From Solwaraspora sp. WMMD406 (GTDB lineage: Bacteria > Actinomycetota > Actinomycetes > Mycobacteriales > Micromonosporaceae): a DNA stretch of 64,000 nucleotides. The stretch spans positions 5,426,001-5,490,000 of the forward strand of contig NZ_JARUBF010000001.1 of assembly GCF_029626025.1 (NCBI RefSeq), given 5' to 3'. Numbering within the stretch: the stretch's first letter is position 1; each line of letters starts with the position of its first letter. The position numbers were made by a program, and so were the translations under genes. Shown here piece by piece: positions 35,584-44,062 of the stretch. Under the pieces are notes generated by a model, which saw only the letters and a list, made by a program, of their open reading frames with translations, did no database searches and was not told where the DNA came from.

Positions 35584-36866
35584 TCGGCGATCGAGAAGCC
35601 GTTGTCGCGCATGTCGTCGACGGTGGCGGTCTGCATCGCGGCGACCGCGTCGACGAACGGCGCACCGTCGGTGATCGCCGCCGCGAACGAGTCCATGTAC
35701 GTCTGGTAGGTGACGTTGACGTTCGGTCCCCAGGTGAACCCGGCGGCGGTGTCGGCGATCTCCCGGGCGAGGGGGTAGAAGTCGGGCTGGTTGGCGAAGA
35801 ACGGCGGCGGGTCGGCCAGCGCCGGGCCGGTCTGGGCGTCGCGGGCGGCCGGGTAGACGGCGGCCTCGCGTACCAGCAGCTCGGTGGCGGCCGGGTCGGT
35901 GTTCATCCAGGTGGCGAACTCGACGGCGGCGTCCCGGTGCGGGGAGGCCTCGGTGACGCCGGTGGACGAACCACCCCAGTTGCCGGTGACGGTGGCACCG
36001 GCGGTCCACTGTGGCAACGGTGCCATCTCCCACAGGCCTTCGGTGTCGGCGGCGTTGCCGGCCAGCACACCCGGCCCCCAGATGGCGCTCGGCCAGGCCA
36101 GCAGGGTGCCGTCGTTGAGCGCCTGGTTCCACTCCGGGGTGTACATCGGCTGGTCGTCGACCACGCCTTCGGTGACCAGGCCACCCCAGAACTCGGCCAC
36201 CTGGCGGGTGGCCGGGTCGTCGACGGTTACCCGCCACGCCTCGCCGTCGATCGCCCACCAGGCGGCACCGGCTTGTTGGGCCAGCCCGGCGAACCAGCCG
36301 GGGTCGTTGGCGGAGAACGTGGTCAGGTAGTGGTCGGTGGTCTGCGCCCGCAGGTCGCGGGCGGTCTGGGCGAACTCGTCCCAGGTGGTCGGTACGGTCA
36401 GGCCGTACTGGTCGAACAGGTCGGCGCGGTAGTAGAGCATCATCGGCCCGGCGTCCTGCGGGATGGCGTAGACGGCGTCGGTGCCGAGGGTGACCTGCTG
36501 CCAGACGCCCTCGGCGAACGCGCTCTCGGCGTCACCGGCCAGTTCGGCGATGTCCGCGAGGACGTCGTTGCTGACCAGGGTGGGCAGCGACTGGTACTCG
36601 ACCTGGGCGAGGTCCGGCGGGTTGCCGGCCTGGTTGGCGGTGAGCAGCTTGGTGACGATGTCGCCGCCACCGGCCTGCTTGCTCACCGTGACCTGGATGT
36701 CCGGGTTGTCGGCGTTCCAGGCGTCGACGACCTTCTCGATGTTCGGAGCCCAGGACCAGAAGGTCAACTCGACCGGACCGTCGTCACCCGAGTCGGTGCC
36801 GCAGGCCGCGACCAGGCTGGCGGCGAGGGCGGTGGTCACTATCGTGGCGCCGAGGGAGCGTCGCAT
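35580..36866 (-). CDS. Sugar ABC transporter substrate-binding lipoprotein
   Basis: This 428-residue extracellular lipoprotein has the leader MRRSLGATIVTTALAASLVAACG with a lipobox Cys at 22. A CUT1 type-1 solute-binding fold follows (VELTFWSWAPNIEKVVDAWNADNPDIQVTV, GNPPDLAQVEYQSLPTLV, VYAIPQDAGPMMLYYRADLFDQYGL, VTGNWGGSSTGVTEASPHRDAAVEFATWM). The ATG at 36866 lies after GAGAGGTTGAG. It is the first gene of the operon ending in the LacI regulator and is divergent from the GH42 beta-galactosidase, so its ligand is probably a galacto-oligosaccharide. Confidence 0.92.
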   Translation of the reverse strand: MRRSLGATIVTTALAASLVAACGTDSGDDGPVELTFWSWAPNIEKVVDAWNADNPDIQVTVSKQAGGGDIVTKLLTANQAGNPPDLAQVEYQSLPTLVSNDVLADIAELAGDAESAFAEGVWQQVTLGTDAVYAIPQDAGPMMLYYRADLFDQYGLTVPTTWDEFAQTARDLRAQTTDHYLTTFSANDPGWFAGLAQQAGAAWWAIDGEAWRVTVDDPATRQVAEFWGGLVTEGVVDDQPMYTPEWNQALNDGTLLAWPSAIWGPGVLAGNAADTEGLWEMAPLPQWTAGATVTGNWGGSSTGVTEASPHRDAAVEFATWMNTDPAATELLVREAAVYPAARDAQTGPALADPPPFFANQPDFYPLAREIADTAAGFTWGPNVNVTYQTYMDSFAAAITDGAPFVDAVAAMQTATVDDMRDNGFSIAE

Positions 36867-36920
36867 CTCAACCTCTCAACTTTCGCCGGTGTCATCGGTT
36901 GGTCATCGCGCGGAAATCTC

Positions 36921-37034
36921 TGGGAGCGCTCACAGTCTTGGTCCGCAATCTCGTTGTGTCAAGACACACATCGATACCAACTAGGCTGCTAGAGCATGTG
37001 CGATCATTCGGATACATCGTTGGAAGCGCACACA
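36921..37034. promoter_or_regulatory. LacI-type operators in the binding-protein / GH42 divergent promoter
   Basis: TGGGAGCGCTCACAG (36921-36935) is palindromic at 12 of 14 positions around GAGCGCTC. TGGAAGCGCACACAG (37021-37035) matches it at 12 of 15 positions and lies just upstream of the GH42 Shine-Dalgarno. Between them is a separate perfect dyad, TGTGTC-AA-GACACA (36955-36968). The AGCGCTCACAG core recurs at 39216-39226 before the GH53 genes, so the three sites probably define the regulon of the LacI gene ending at 32676. Confidence 0.68.
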
Positions 37035-37048
37035 GTTCGGAGCGTCAT

Positions 37049-39061
37049 ATGGGGCAGATAGCACCGATTCCCCGGCTGAACCGGCTGGCGTACGGCGGGG
37101 ACTACAACCCCGAGCAGTGGCCACCCGAGGTCTGGGCCGAAGACCTGGCGTTGATGCGTGCGGCCGGCGTCAACCTGGTCAGCGTCGGGATCTTCTCCTG
37201 GGCGCTGTTGGAGCCGGCCCCCGGCGAGTTCGACTTCGGCTGGCTGGACGAGGTGCTGGACCTGCTGCACGACGGGGGGATCCGTGTCGACCTGGCCACC
37301 CCGACCGCCGTACCGCCGGCGTGGTTCCGTCGGGCGCACCCGGAGGCCCGACTCGTCGACCACACCGGCACGATCCTCGGTGGCGGCGGCCGGCAGTCGT
37401 TCTGCCCCAGCTCACCGGCGTACGCGCGGGCCGCGACCCGGATCACCGAGGCGATCGCCACCCGGTACGCCGACCACCCCGCCCTGGTGCTGTGGCACGT
37501 GCACAACGAGTACGGCGGAGTCAACGCGCTCTGCTACTGCCCCGCCTCGACCCGGGCGTTCCGTGACTGGCTGCGCGAACGCTACGCCGACGACCTCGCT
37601 GCCCTGAACACCGCGTGGGGCACGAGCTTCTGGGGCCAGCGCTACGGCGACTGGGCCGAGATCGAGTCACCGACGACGGGACCGACGACGGTCAACCCGG
37701 CGCAGGAGCTCGATTTCCTCCGGTTCTCCTCGGACGCGCACCTGGCCAACTTCCGCCGCGAACGCGACATCCTGCGCCGGCACACCCCCGACGTGCCGGT
37801 GACCACCAACTTCATGCTGGCCAACTGCAAGACCTTGGACTATTGGCGGTGGGCGCGGGAGGTCGACGTCGTCGCCAACGACCACTACTTGCAGGCCGAG
37901 CGGGCCGACAACTTCATCGAGCTGGCGATGTGCGCCGACCTGACCCGGTCGGTGGCGACCGGCCGGCCCTGGCTGCTGATGGAGCACTCCACCAGTGCGG
38001 TCAACTGGCAACCGCGCAACGTCGCCAAACGTCCGGGCGAGCTGGCCCGCAACAGTCTGTCTCATGTGGCGCGTGGTGCCGAGTCTGTGTTGTTCTTCCA
38101 GTGGCGGGCCGCTCGGTTCGGGGCGGAGAAGTTCCACTCGGCGATGCTGCCGCACGGCGGCACCGCCACCCGGATCTGGCGGGAGGTGGTGCGTCTCGGC
38201 GCCGACGCCCTGCCCCGGCTCGACGAACTGCGCGGCACGACCGTGGTCACCGACGCGGCGATCCTGTGGGACTGGCAGTCCTGGTGGGCGCTCGAACTGG
38301 CCTGGCGGCCCTCGGTCGACCTGGACTACCGCGACCGGGTCGAGGCCTACTACGAGCGGCTGTGGCGCGACCGGCTGACCGTCGACTTCGCCCATCCCGA
38401 GCAGCCGCTGGACCGCTATCCGCTGGTCGTGGTGCCCAGCCTCTACCTGACGACGTCGGCGGCGGCGGACAACCTGCACCGCTACGTCGACCGCGGCGGC
38501 ACCCTGCTGGTGTCGTACTTCTCCGGGATCGTCGACGCCGCCGACACCGTGCACCCCGGCGCCCACCCCGGCGCGCTGCGCGAACTGCTCGGGCTGACCG
38601 TGGACGAGTTCCTGCCGTTGCGGGCCGGTGAGACGACCCGTCTCGACGGCGGTCTCGTCGGGGACGTCTGGGCGGAGGCGATCGATCTGGCCGGTGCGGA
38701 GTCGGTGCTGGGCTACGTCGACGGACCGGCGGCCGGGCGGCCGGCGATCACCCGGCACACGGTCGGCGCCGGCACCGCCTGGTACATCTCGACCCGCCTC
38801 GACGCCGCCGCGCTCGCTCCGATCCTGACCCAGGTGTACGCCGAGGCGGACCTCGCACCTCCCGCCGGCGTGCCCGACGGCGTCGAACTGGTCCGCCGGG
38901 CGGGCGCGACGGCTGACTACCTGATCGCGATCAACCACACCGGCGACGACACGGTGCTGCCGGCCACCGGAGTCGAGCTGATCACCGGCGTGAGCTGTGC
39001 CGGCGCGGTAGCGATGCCGGCCGGCGAGGTACGGGTGGTACGCCTCGACAGACCGACATGA
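37049..39061 (+). CDS. GH42 beta-galactosidase
   Basis: This 670-residue cytoplasmic glycosidase hydrolyses terminal beta-galactosyl residues. The GH42 pattern is clear: LAYGGDYNPEQWPPEVW at the N-terminus, the acid/base Glu in VLWHVHNEYGG at about residue 155, a Cys pair (CYCPAS) near the zinc site, and the nucleophile Glu in WLLMEHSTSAVNW near 315. A trimerisation-type domain (VVVPSLYLTTSAAADNL) and a beta-sandwich end follow. There is no signal peptide. The ATG at 37049 has GGAG at 37039-37042. Together with the secreted GH53 and the importer it completes beta-1,4-galactan degradation. Confidence 0.94.
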   Translation: MGQIAPIPRLNRLAYGGDYNPEQWPPEVWAEDLALMRAAGVNLVSVGIFSWALLEPAPGEFDFGWLDEVLDLLHDGGIRVDLATPTAVPPAWFRRAHPEARLVDHTGTILGGGGRQSFCPSSPAYARAATRITEAIATRYADHPALVLWHVHNEYGGVNALCYCPASTRAFRDWLRERYADDLAALNTAWGTSFWGQRYGDWAEIESPTTGPTTVNPAQELDFLRFSSDAHLANFRRERDILRRHTPDVPVTTNFMLANCKTLDYWRWAREVDVVANDHYLQAERADNFIELAMCADLTRSVATGRPWLLMEHSTSAVNWQPRNVAKRPGELARNSLSHVARGAESVLFFQWRAARFGAEKFHSAMLPHGGTATRIWREVVRLGADALPRLDELRGTTVVTDAAILWDWQSWWALELAWRPSVDLDYRDRVEAYYERLWRDRLTVDFAHPEQPLDRYPLVVVPSLYLTTSAAADNLHRYVDRGGTLLVSYFSGIVDAADTVHPGAHPGALRELLGLTVDEFLPLRAGETTRLDGGLVGDVWAEAIDLAGAESVLGYVDGPAAGRPAITRHTVGAGTAWYISTRLDAAALAPILTQVYAEADLAPPAGVPDGVELVRRAGATADYLIAINHTGDDTVLPATGVELITGVSCAGAVAMPAGEVRVVRLDRPT

Positions 39062-39078
39062 CCGACATGACCGGCGGG

Positions 39079-39163
39079 TCGGGCGGGCCGGTCAGGTCGG
39101 GCGGGCCGGTCAGGTCGGGCGGGCCGGTCAGGTCGGGCGGGCCGGTCAGGTCGGGCGGGCCGA
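39079..39163. repeat. 18-bp tandem repeat after the GH42 gene
   Basis: There are four perfect 18-bp units TCGGGCGGGCCGGTCAGG (39079, 39097, 39115, 39133) and a partial fifth. The array begins 18 bp after the GH42 stop codon and ends before the GH53 operator. The units are identical to each other, implying recent amplification. Confidence 0.93.
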
Positions 39164-39185
39164 CCGGCCACGGCACAGACACCCC

Positions 39186-39226
39186 TTGACATAGATGGAC
39201 GATGATGGTTCCGTGAGCGCTCACAG
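39186..39226 (+). promoter_or_regulatory. Promoter and LacI operator of the GH53 region
   Basis: A consensus -35 hexamer TTGACA is at 39186-39191. A perfect 12-bp palindrome GTGAGCGCTCAC (39213-39224) lies where the -10 region and start of transcription would fall; no good -10 hexamer is visible. The AGCGCTCACAG core equals that of the site at 36921-36935, so repression by the LacI protein is likely. Confidence 0.65.
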
Positions 39227-39404
39227 TGTTGCTTCTCCGTGACGGGCACGCTTCCTGCGCATTACCAGGCCAGAGCCGCGACTCTGCCGCTGTACGCGCT
39301 CCCAGCTCCGCCCGTACCGGCACGGCATCACCCGCACCCCGCCACGGCACAGGCCGGATGCCGCTGGCGCCCTGGGTCCGTCTCCACCGAGAAGGGGCGC
39401 AGCC

Positions 39405-40035
39405 ATGCGCATCCGTAGCCCCCTGTCCGCCATGGTCGTCCTCACGACCGCGATAGTCATCCTCGCCACCGCGTTGATCGTCGTCACCCGGGCCCGTCCA
39501 CCGCCGGCCGCCCGTCGGAAGAACTCGTCAACTCCGGTTTCGAAGACACCACCGACCTGGCCGATCCGCTCGGCTGGACCGAGACCAGCGACCACGACGC
39601 CGCCCACGTGGAGGCGGGCGGACGCACCGGCGACCAGCGGCTCAGCCACTGGTCGGCGACGGCGTACCGGGTGCAGACCCGCCAACAGCTGGCCGGGCTG
39701 ACCCGGGGCACCTACACACTGCGGGCGGCGGTGCGCTCCAGCAGAGGTCAACGCTCGGCGTACCTCGCGGTTCCGGCAACATCCTCACCGCCGCGTTGGC
39801 CGCGCAGGGCGGCTACCCGGCGACGCCGCAGGGCCAAGCCGAGGCGTTGCGCGCCATCGTCAACGTCGTCGCCGCCGTACCGGGCGGGCAGGGGTTGGGC
39901 GTCATCTACCGGGAGCCGACCTGGACCGCCGTCGACGGTGCCGGCTGGGACCCGGGCGACCCGACCTCCGGCGACGGCTGGGAGAACCAGGCGTTGTTCG
40001 ACTACTCCGGAAAGGCGCTGCCCCGGACTGCGGGT
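39405..40035 (+). pseudogene. Decayed GH53 endo-galactanase copy
   Basis: Pieces of a second galactanase are spread over three frames. A signal peptide runs from the ATG at 39405 (PLSAMVVLTTAIVILATAL). An N-terminal carbohydrate-binding-like domain follows in a second frame (LVNSGFEDTT, GDQRLSHWSATAYRVQTRQ, QLAGLTRGTYTLRAAVRSS). The extreme C-terminus of GH53 is in a third frame from about 39780 (GGYPATPQGQAEALRAIV, LGVIYREPTWTAV, GDGWENQALFDYSGKALP). The catalytic core, over 250 residues including both active-site Glu, is missing. Each piece aligns with the intact gene at 40075-41685, so this is an old tandem duplicate that lost its core and frame. Confidence 0.82.
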
Positions 40036-40074
40036 CTCCACCGACACCGTGACACACGACAAGGGAGAGAAGCG

Positions 40075-41685
40075 ATGACCATCCGTACCCGTGGATTTTT
40101 TGGACGCGCGGCGCTCGCGCTGGTCACGGTGGCCGCGACCGGCGCGGCCGCGTTCGGCGTCGGCCTGGCCGGCGGTACGCACGGAGCCGCGCACGCCGCC
40201 GCGACGTTGACCAACGGCGGATTCGAGGCGGCCGGCGGCACCCAGACCCCGTCCGGTTGGGGCGAGTATTCGTGGTCCGGGCACACCAGCGCCAGCTACA
40301 CCGAGACCGGCGGCCGTTCCGGCGGCTACCGGCTGTCGCACTGGGCATCCAGTGCATATCAGGTGGAGACCTACCAGTACCTGTCCGGTCTGACCAACAG
40401 CAGCTACACCGCGCGGGCCTGGGTCCGCTCCGGCGGCGGGCAGTACGAGGCGTTCATGGCGTTGCGCAACTGCGGCGGCGCCGAGGCCCGGGTGGCGATC
40501 CCGACCACCGGCAACTGGACGCAGATCTCGGTCACCGCCCAGGTCAGCAACGGACAGTGCACGGTCGGTTTCGTCTCCAACGCCCGTGCCGGGAACTGGA
40601 TCAACGTAGACGATGTGGAGTTCGCCGGTGGGCCGACCGGCAATCCGGGCGTACCCGGCGGATTCCTGGTCGGCGCCGACTTCTCGACGTTGAAGAAGAA
40701 CGAGGACCGAGGCGCGGTCTACCGGGACGCCGCCGGCAACCAGCGCGACGCGGTGCAGCTGCTGCGGTCGGCCGGCGTCAACTACGCCCGGCTGAAGGTG
40801 TGGGTGAACCCGACCGACGGCTACAACAACAAGGCCCGGGTGCTGGAGATGGCCAGCCGGGCCAAGGCGCAGGGGATGCGGCTGCTGGTCGACTTCCACT
40901 ACTCCGACACCTGGGCCGACCCGGGCAAGCAGTACAAACCCCGGGCCTGGGCGAGCTATGGCGTCGACCAGCTGCGCGACGCGGTCTACCACCACACGTA
41001 CGACGTGTTGAGCGCGCTGAAGGCGCAGGGCACCACGGCTGACATGGTGCAGGTCGGCAACGAGATCAACGACGGGATGCTGTGGCCGGAGGGGCGCAGC
41101 AACAACTGGGCCAACCTGGCGACGTTCCTGACCGCCGGGGCGCAGGCGGTCAGGGCCGTCGACGCGAACACCCGGGTGATGCTGCACCTGGCCGAAGGCG
41201 GCAACAACAGTCAGCACCGCTGGTGGTTCGACCAGGCCACCTCGCGCGGAGTGCCGTTCGACGTGATCGGGGTATCGCACTACCTGTACTGGCACGGCTC
41301 GATCAGCAGTCTGCGCAGCAACCTCAACGACCTGGCGGCGCGCTACCAGCGGCCGGTCGTGGTGGTGGAGACCGCGTACGGGTTCACCACCGCGCAGCAC
41401 GACCACGAGCCGAACATCTTCAACTCCTCGCTCGCCTCGGCCGGCGGCTACCCGGCGACGCCGCAGGGCCAGGCCGACGCGCTGCGGGCGGTCTTCGACG
41501 CGGTCAAGGCGGTGCCGGACGGACGCGGCCTCGGGGTCTTCTACTGGGAGCCGACCTGGACGGCGGTCTCCGGCTCCGGCTGGGATCCGGACAACCCGTC
41601 GTCGGGCAACGGCTGGGAGAACCAGGCGGTGTTCGACTACTCCGGTCGGGCGCTGCCGGCGCTGGCCGTCTTCGGCCAGGTCTGA
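40075..41685 (+). CDS. Secreted arabinogalactan endo-beta-1,4-galactanase (GH53)
   Basis: This extracellular enzyme cuts beta-1,4-galactan. The 536-residue protein has a signal peptide with AALALVTVAATGAAAFGVGLAGG cleaved near AHAA, and a CBM-like beta-sandwich at about 45-190 (LTNGGFEAAGG, GYRLSHWASSAYQVETYQYLSGL). The GH53 domain is at about 200-536: GADFSTLKKNEDRG, NYARLKVWVNPTDG, LLVDFHYSDTWADPGKQ, the acid/base Glu in MVQVGNEINDGMLWPEG and the nucleophile Glu in VVVVETAYGFT. The ATG at 40075 follows AAGGGAGAG and begins the signal peptide. The frame is open further upstream into the pseudogene tail, which is not used here. Confidence 0.93.
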   Translation: MTIRTRGFFGRAALALVTVAATGAAAFGVGLAGGTHGAAHAAATLTNGGFEAAGGTQTPSGWGEYSWSGHTSASYTETGGRSGGYRLSHWASSAYQVETYQYLSGLTNSSYTARAWVRSGGGQYEAFMALRNCGGAEARVAIPTTGNWTQISVTAQVSNGQCTVGFVSNARAGNWINVDDVEFAGGPTGNPGVPGGFLVGADFSTLKKNEDRGAVYRDAAGNQRDAVQLLRSAGVNYARLKVWVNPTDGYNNKARVLEMASRAKAQGMRLLVDFHYSDTWADPGKQYKPRAWASYGVDQLRDAVYHHTYDVLSALKAQGTTADMVQVGNEINDGMLWPEGRSNNWANLATFLTAGAQAVRAVDANTRVMLHLAEGGNNSQHRWWFDQATSRGVPFDVIGVSHYLYWHGSISSLRSNLNDLAARYQRPVVVVETAYGFTTAQHDHEPNIFNSSLASAGGYPATPQGQADALRAVFDAVKAVPDGRGLGVFYWEPTWTAVSGSGWDPDNPSSGNGWENQAVFDYSGRALPALAVFGQV

Positions 41686-41719
41686 CCCGGCGCTACCGAG
41701 CCGGCACCGCCGAGCAGCA

Positions 41720-41759
41720 GGTCCGGGTCCCGGGCATTCGGCCAACCGGGACCCGGACC
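41720..41759. terminator. Strong hairpin after the GH53 gene
   Basis: GGTCCGGGTCCCGG (41720-41733) pairs perfectly with CCGGGACCCGGACC (41746-41759) across a 12-base loop. The hairpin is 35 bp beyond the GH53 stop and is followed by CCTTTC. It is probably the transcript end of the galactan operon. Confidence 0.8.
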
Positions 41760-41932
41760 CCTTTCAGCGGGTGGCACGGCCACGGCATCGCGGCCTATGA
41801 CGCCTGTTGGCTGATCCCCTCCTCTCGCGGATGGCCGCCGGTTCCCACTGCGCGTGCCGACGCTGAAACCAGGAATGTCTCGGGATCGCGCACCCTTTCG
41901 GGTGTTCGGCCGACACGCGCCCTGCCCCGTCG

Positions 41933-43405
41933 TCACCAGGCGGCGGGAGCGTAGTCCTTCAGGAAGCAGCCGAACAGATCCTCGCCCTGCTCGCCCCGCA
42001 CGATCGGGTCGTACACCCGGGCGGCGCCGTCGACCAGGTCCAGCGGGGCGTGGAAGCCCTCGTCGGCCAGGCGCATCTTCGTCGGGTGCGGCCGTTCGTC
42101 GGTGATCCAGCCGGTGTCGACGGCGGTCATCAGGATGCCGTCGGTCAGCATCTCCCGGGCGCTGGTACGGGTCAGCATGTTCAGCGCGGCCTTGGCCATG
42201 TTGGTGTGCGGATGACCAGGTCCCTTGTAGCCCCGACTGAACACTCCCTCCATCGCCGACACGTTCACCACGTACTTGCGCCGGGCCGGCGCGGCGGCCA
42301 TCGTCGGGCGCAGCCGGCTGATCAGGATGAACGGCGCGACGGAGTTGCACAGCTGCACCTCCAGCAACTCCACCGCGTCGACCTCGTGCACCCGCTGCAC
42401 CCAACTGTTCACCGGGTCGAGGTCGGGCACCAGCCCACCGGCGTCGATCGCGGTGGCCAGGGCGATCCGGTCCGGGGTGGCCGAGCCGCTGGTCAACGCC
42501 AGCGCGGTGAGCGCCTGCGGGGTGATCGCCGACGACTGCGGCGCCCCGGTGGCGATCGCCGTCGCGGCGTTGCCTCGCCCGCCGGCCGGCGCGAAGCTGA
42601 CGATCTCCGGCAGCGGCCCGTCGGGCAGCGGCGCCGACTCGGCGGAGACCAGGTGGGCGTACGCGCCGGGGCTGCGCCGGACCGTCTGCGCCGCGTTGTT
42701 GATCAGGATGTCCAGCGGCCCCTGCGCGGCGACCGCGTCGGCGACCGCGATCACCTGGGCCGGGTCGCGCAGGTCGACCCCGATTATCCGCAGCCGGTGC
42801 AGCCACTGGTCGCTGTCGTCCATCGCGGCGAACCGGCGGGCGGCGTCCTGCGGGAACCGGGTGGTGATCGTGGTGTGCGCGCCGTCGCGAAGCAGCCGCA
42901 ACGCGATGTACATGCCGATCTTGGCCCGGCCGCCGGTGAGCAGCGCCCGTCGACCGGTCAGGTCGGTACGGGCGTCGCGGCGCTCATGGTTGAGCTTCGC
43001 GCACGGCGGGCAGAGCTGGTGGTAGAAGGCGTCGACCTCACGGTAGCGCTCCTTGCAGATGTAGCAGGCGCGGGGCTGGCGCAGGATGCCGGCGGTGGCG
43101 CCGACCGTCGACGACACCAGCGGGATGCCCTTGGTCTCGTCGTCGATGCGCCCGGGTGCCCCGGTGGCGGTCGCGGCGGTGACGGCCCGGTCGGCGGTGA
43201 GCACGGCGTCGCGCCGCTCGGCCCGCCGCTGGCGTTTCACCGACTTGTACAGCTTGGCGGTGGCCCGCTGCACCCGTACCACGTCGGGGTGGTCGGACGG
43301 CAGCGCCGACAGCGCCTCGATGACGTCCAGGCAGACCGCCAACCGCGCCGGGTCGACCCCGGCCGAGGCCAGATCACCATCCGGTCGTACGTCGTCCACC
43401 GTCAT
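41933..43405 (-). CDS. SDR-family oxidoreductase with N-terminal zinc-ribbon-like region
   Basis: This 490-residue protein has a helical N-terminus (ARLAVCLDVIEALSALP) and a CxxC...CxxC segment at about 113-135 (ACYICKERYREVDAFYHQLCPPCA), suggesting a zinc site. A short-chain-dehydrogenase domain follows from about 150 (RRALLTGGRAKIGMYIALRLLRDGAH, DILINNAAQ, YVVNVSAMEG). The usual YxxxK active site reads TNMAK (GPGHPHTNMAKAALNMLT), so the catalytic Tyr position is occupied by Thr and a classical dehydrogenase activity is doubtful. A roughly 100-residue insertion (APLPDGPLPEIV...) lies inside the SDR domain. There is no operon partner; the galactanase gene is convergent. Confidence 0.82.
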   Translation of the reverse strand: MTVDDVRPDGDLASAGVDPARLAVCLDVIEALSALPSDHPDVVRVQRATAKLYKSVKRQRRAERRDAVLTADRAVTAATATGAPGRIDDETKGIPLVSSTVGATAGILRQPRACYICKERYREVDAFYHQLCPPCAKLNHERRDARTDLTGRRALLTGGRAKIGMYIALRLLRDGAHTTITTRFPQDAARRFAAMDDSDQWLHRLRIIGVDLRDPAQVIAVADAVAAQGPLDILINNAAQTVRRSPGAYAHLVSAESAPLPDGPLPEIVSFAPAGGRGNAATAIATGAPQSSAITPQALTALALTSGSATPDRIALATAIDAGGLVPDLDPVNSWVQRVHEVDAVELLEVQLCNSVAPFILISRLRPTMAAAPARRKYVVNVSAMEGVFSRGYKGPGHPHTNMAKAALNMLTRTSAREMLTDGILMTAVDTGWITDERPHPTKMRLADEGFHAPLDLVDGAARVYDPIVRGEQGEDLFGCFLKDYAPAAW

Positions 43406-43496
43406 TCCCGTACCCGTCTCGTCCCTGGCGCGTCACCGATGCGACCTGAAACTCTACGCACCAGGGCCGGCCGGCCGCGAGGCCGCCGTACCGCAC

Positions 43497-43939
43497 TCAG
43501 TCGCGCCACAGGACGGTCAACTGGGCCGGCTGCTGGCGGGACCAGAAACACGTACGGCCGGGCCGGACCTGCCAGGGCGTCCTTGCGACGGCACCGACCG
43601 GCGTCAGATCGCCGTCGACCCCGGCGACACCGTGGTTCGTCCAGGCCCAGCCGCTGCCGTGCCAACCGTGCCGCCACAGGTCACCGTGCCGGTCGAGCAG
43701 GAACGCCTGCGGATGTTCGGCGCTGGTCGCCGACGCCCGCCGCAGCGCCGCCCCGACGACCTGCTCCTGGCCGATCGAGGTGAAGGAGTCGACCGCCGGT
43801 GCGCCCTGCTCGTCCCACCACCAGCGGGCACCATCCCACCAGGCGAGCCAGAGCCGGCCATCCCGGCCGGTGACAAGACGTACGGCCGCTGGGCGGCACC
43901 GACGCTGTCGCGGACCGCGACCGCGCCGACCGTACGCAT
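43497..43939 (-). pseudogene. Frameshifted lectin/beta-propeller-like protein gene
   Basis: From an ATG at 43939 the frame reads MRTVGAVAVRDSVGAAQRPY, then shifts by one base near 43880. In the second frame it continues to a TGA at 43497-43499 with VTGRDGRLWLAWWDGARWWW, a segment rich in Trp/Gly, and LLDRHGDLWRHGWHGSGWAW. The repeated D.G.LW...W....W.W..G pattern resembles blades of fucose-lectin-like or tachylectin-like propellers. Neither frame alone makes a sensible protein. It is either a decayed gene or an assembly error of one base. Family assignment is tentative. Confidence 0.55.
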
Positions 43940-44024
43940 GATCGTCGTGCCCGGCGAATCCGATCGGACACCCGCATCAGCACCACTCCCCCGGTAAGGA
44001 AGTGTGACCCAGGTAACCCGACGT

Positions 44025-44053
44025 GGAAAACCGGGACGGTACGGCGGATCGTC
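44025..44053 (+). promoter_or_regulatory. Candidate ECF-type promoter
   Basis: GGAAAAC (44025-44031) and CGTC (44050-44053) are separated by 18 bases and resemble the AAC ... CGTC elements of ECF sigma factors. The CGTC ends 9 bases before the GTG at 44063, so transcription could start at the initiation codon and give a leaderless mRNA. Confidence 0.4.
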
Positions 44054-44062
44054 TTGCCTGTT

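Noticed and set aside
39079-39163. CRISPR array or cluster of operators
   Set aside because: The 18-bp units are directly adjacent and not palindromic, with no spacers.
39796-40074. GH53 enzyme starting at 39796
   Set aside because: The frame is open, but it would place a pseudogene tail before the signal peptide; the ATG at 40075 has its own Shine-Dalgarno and begins the leader.
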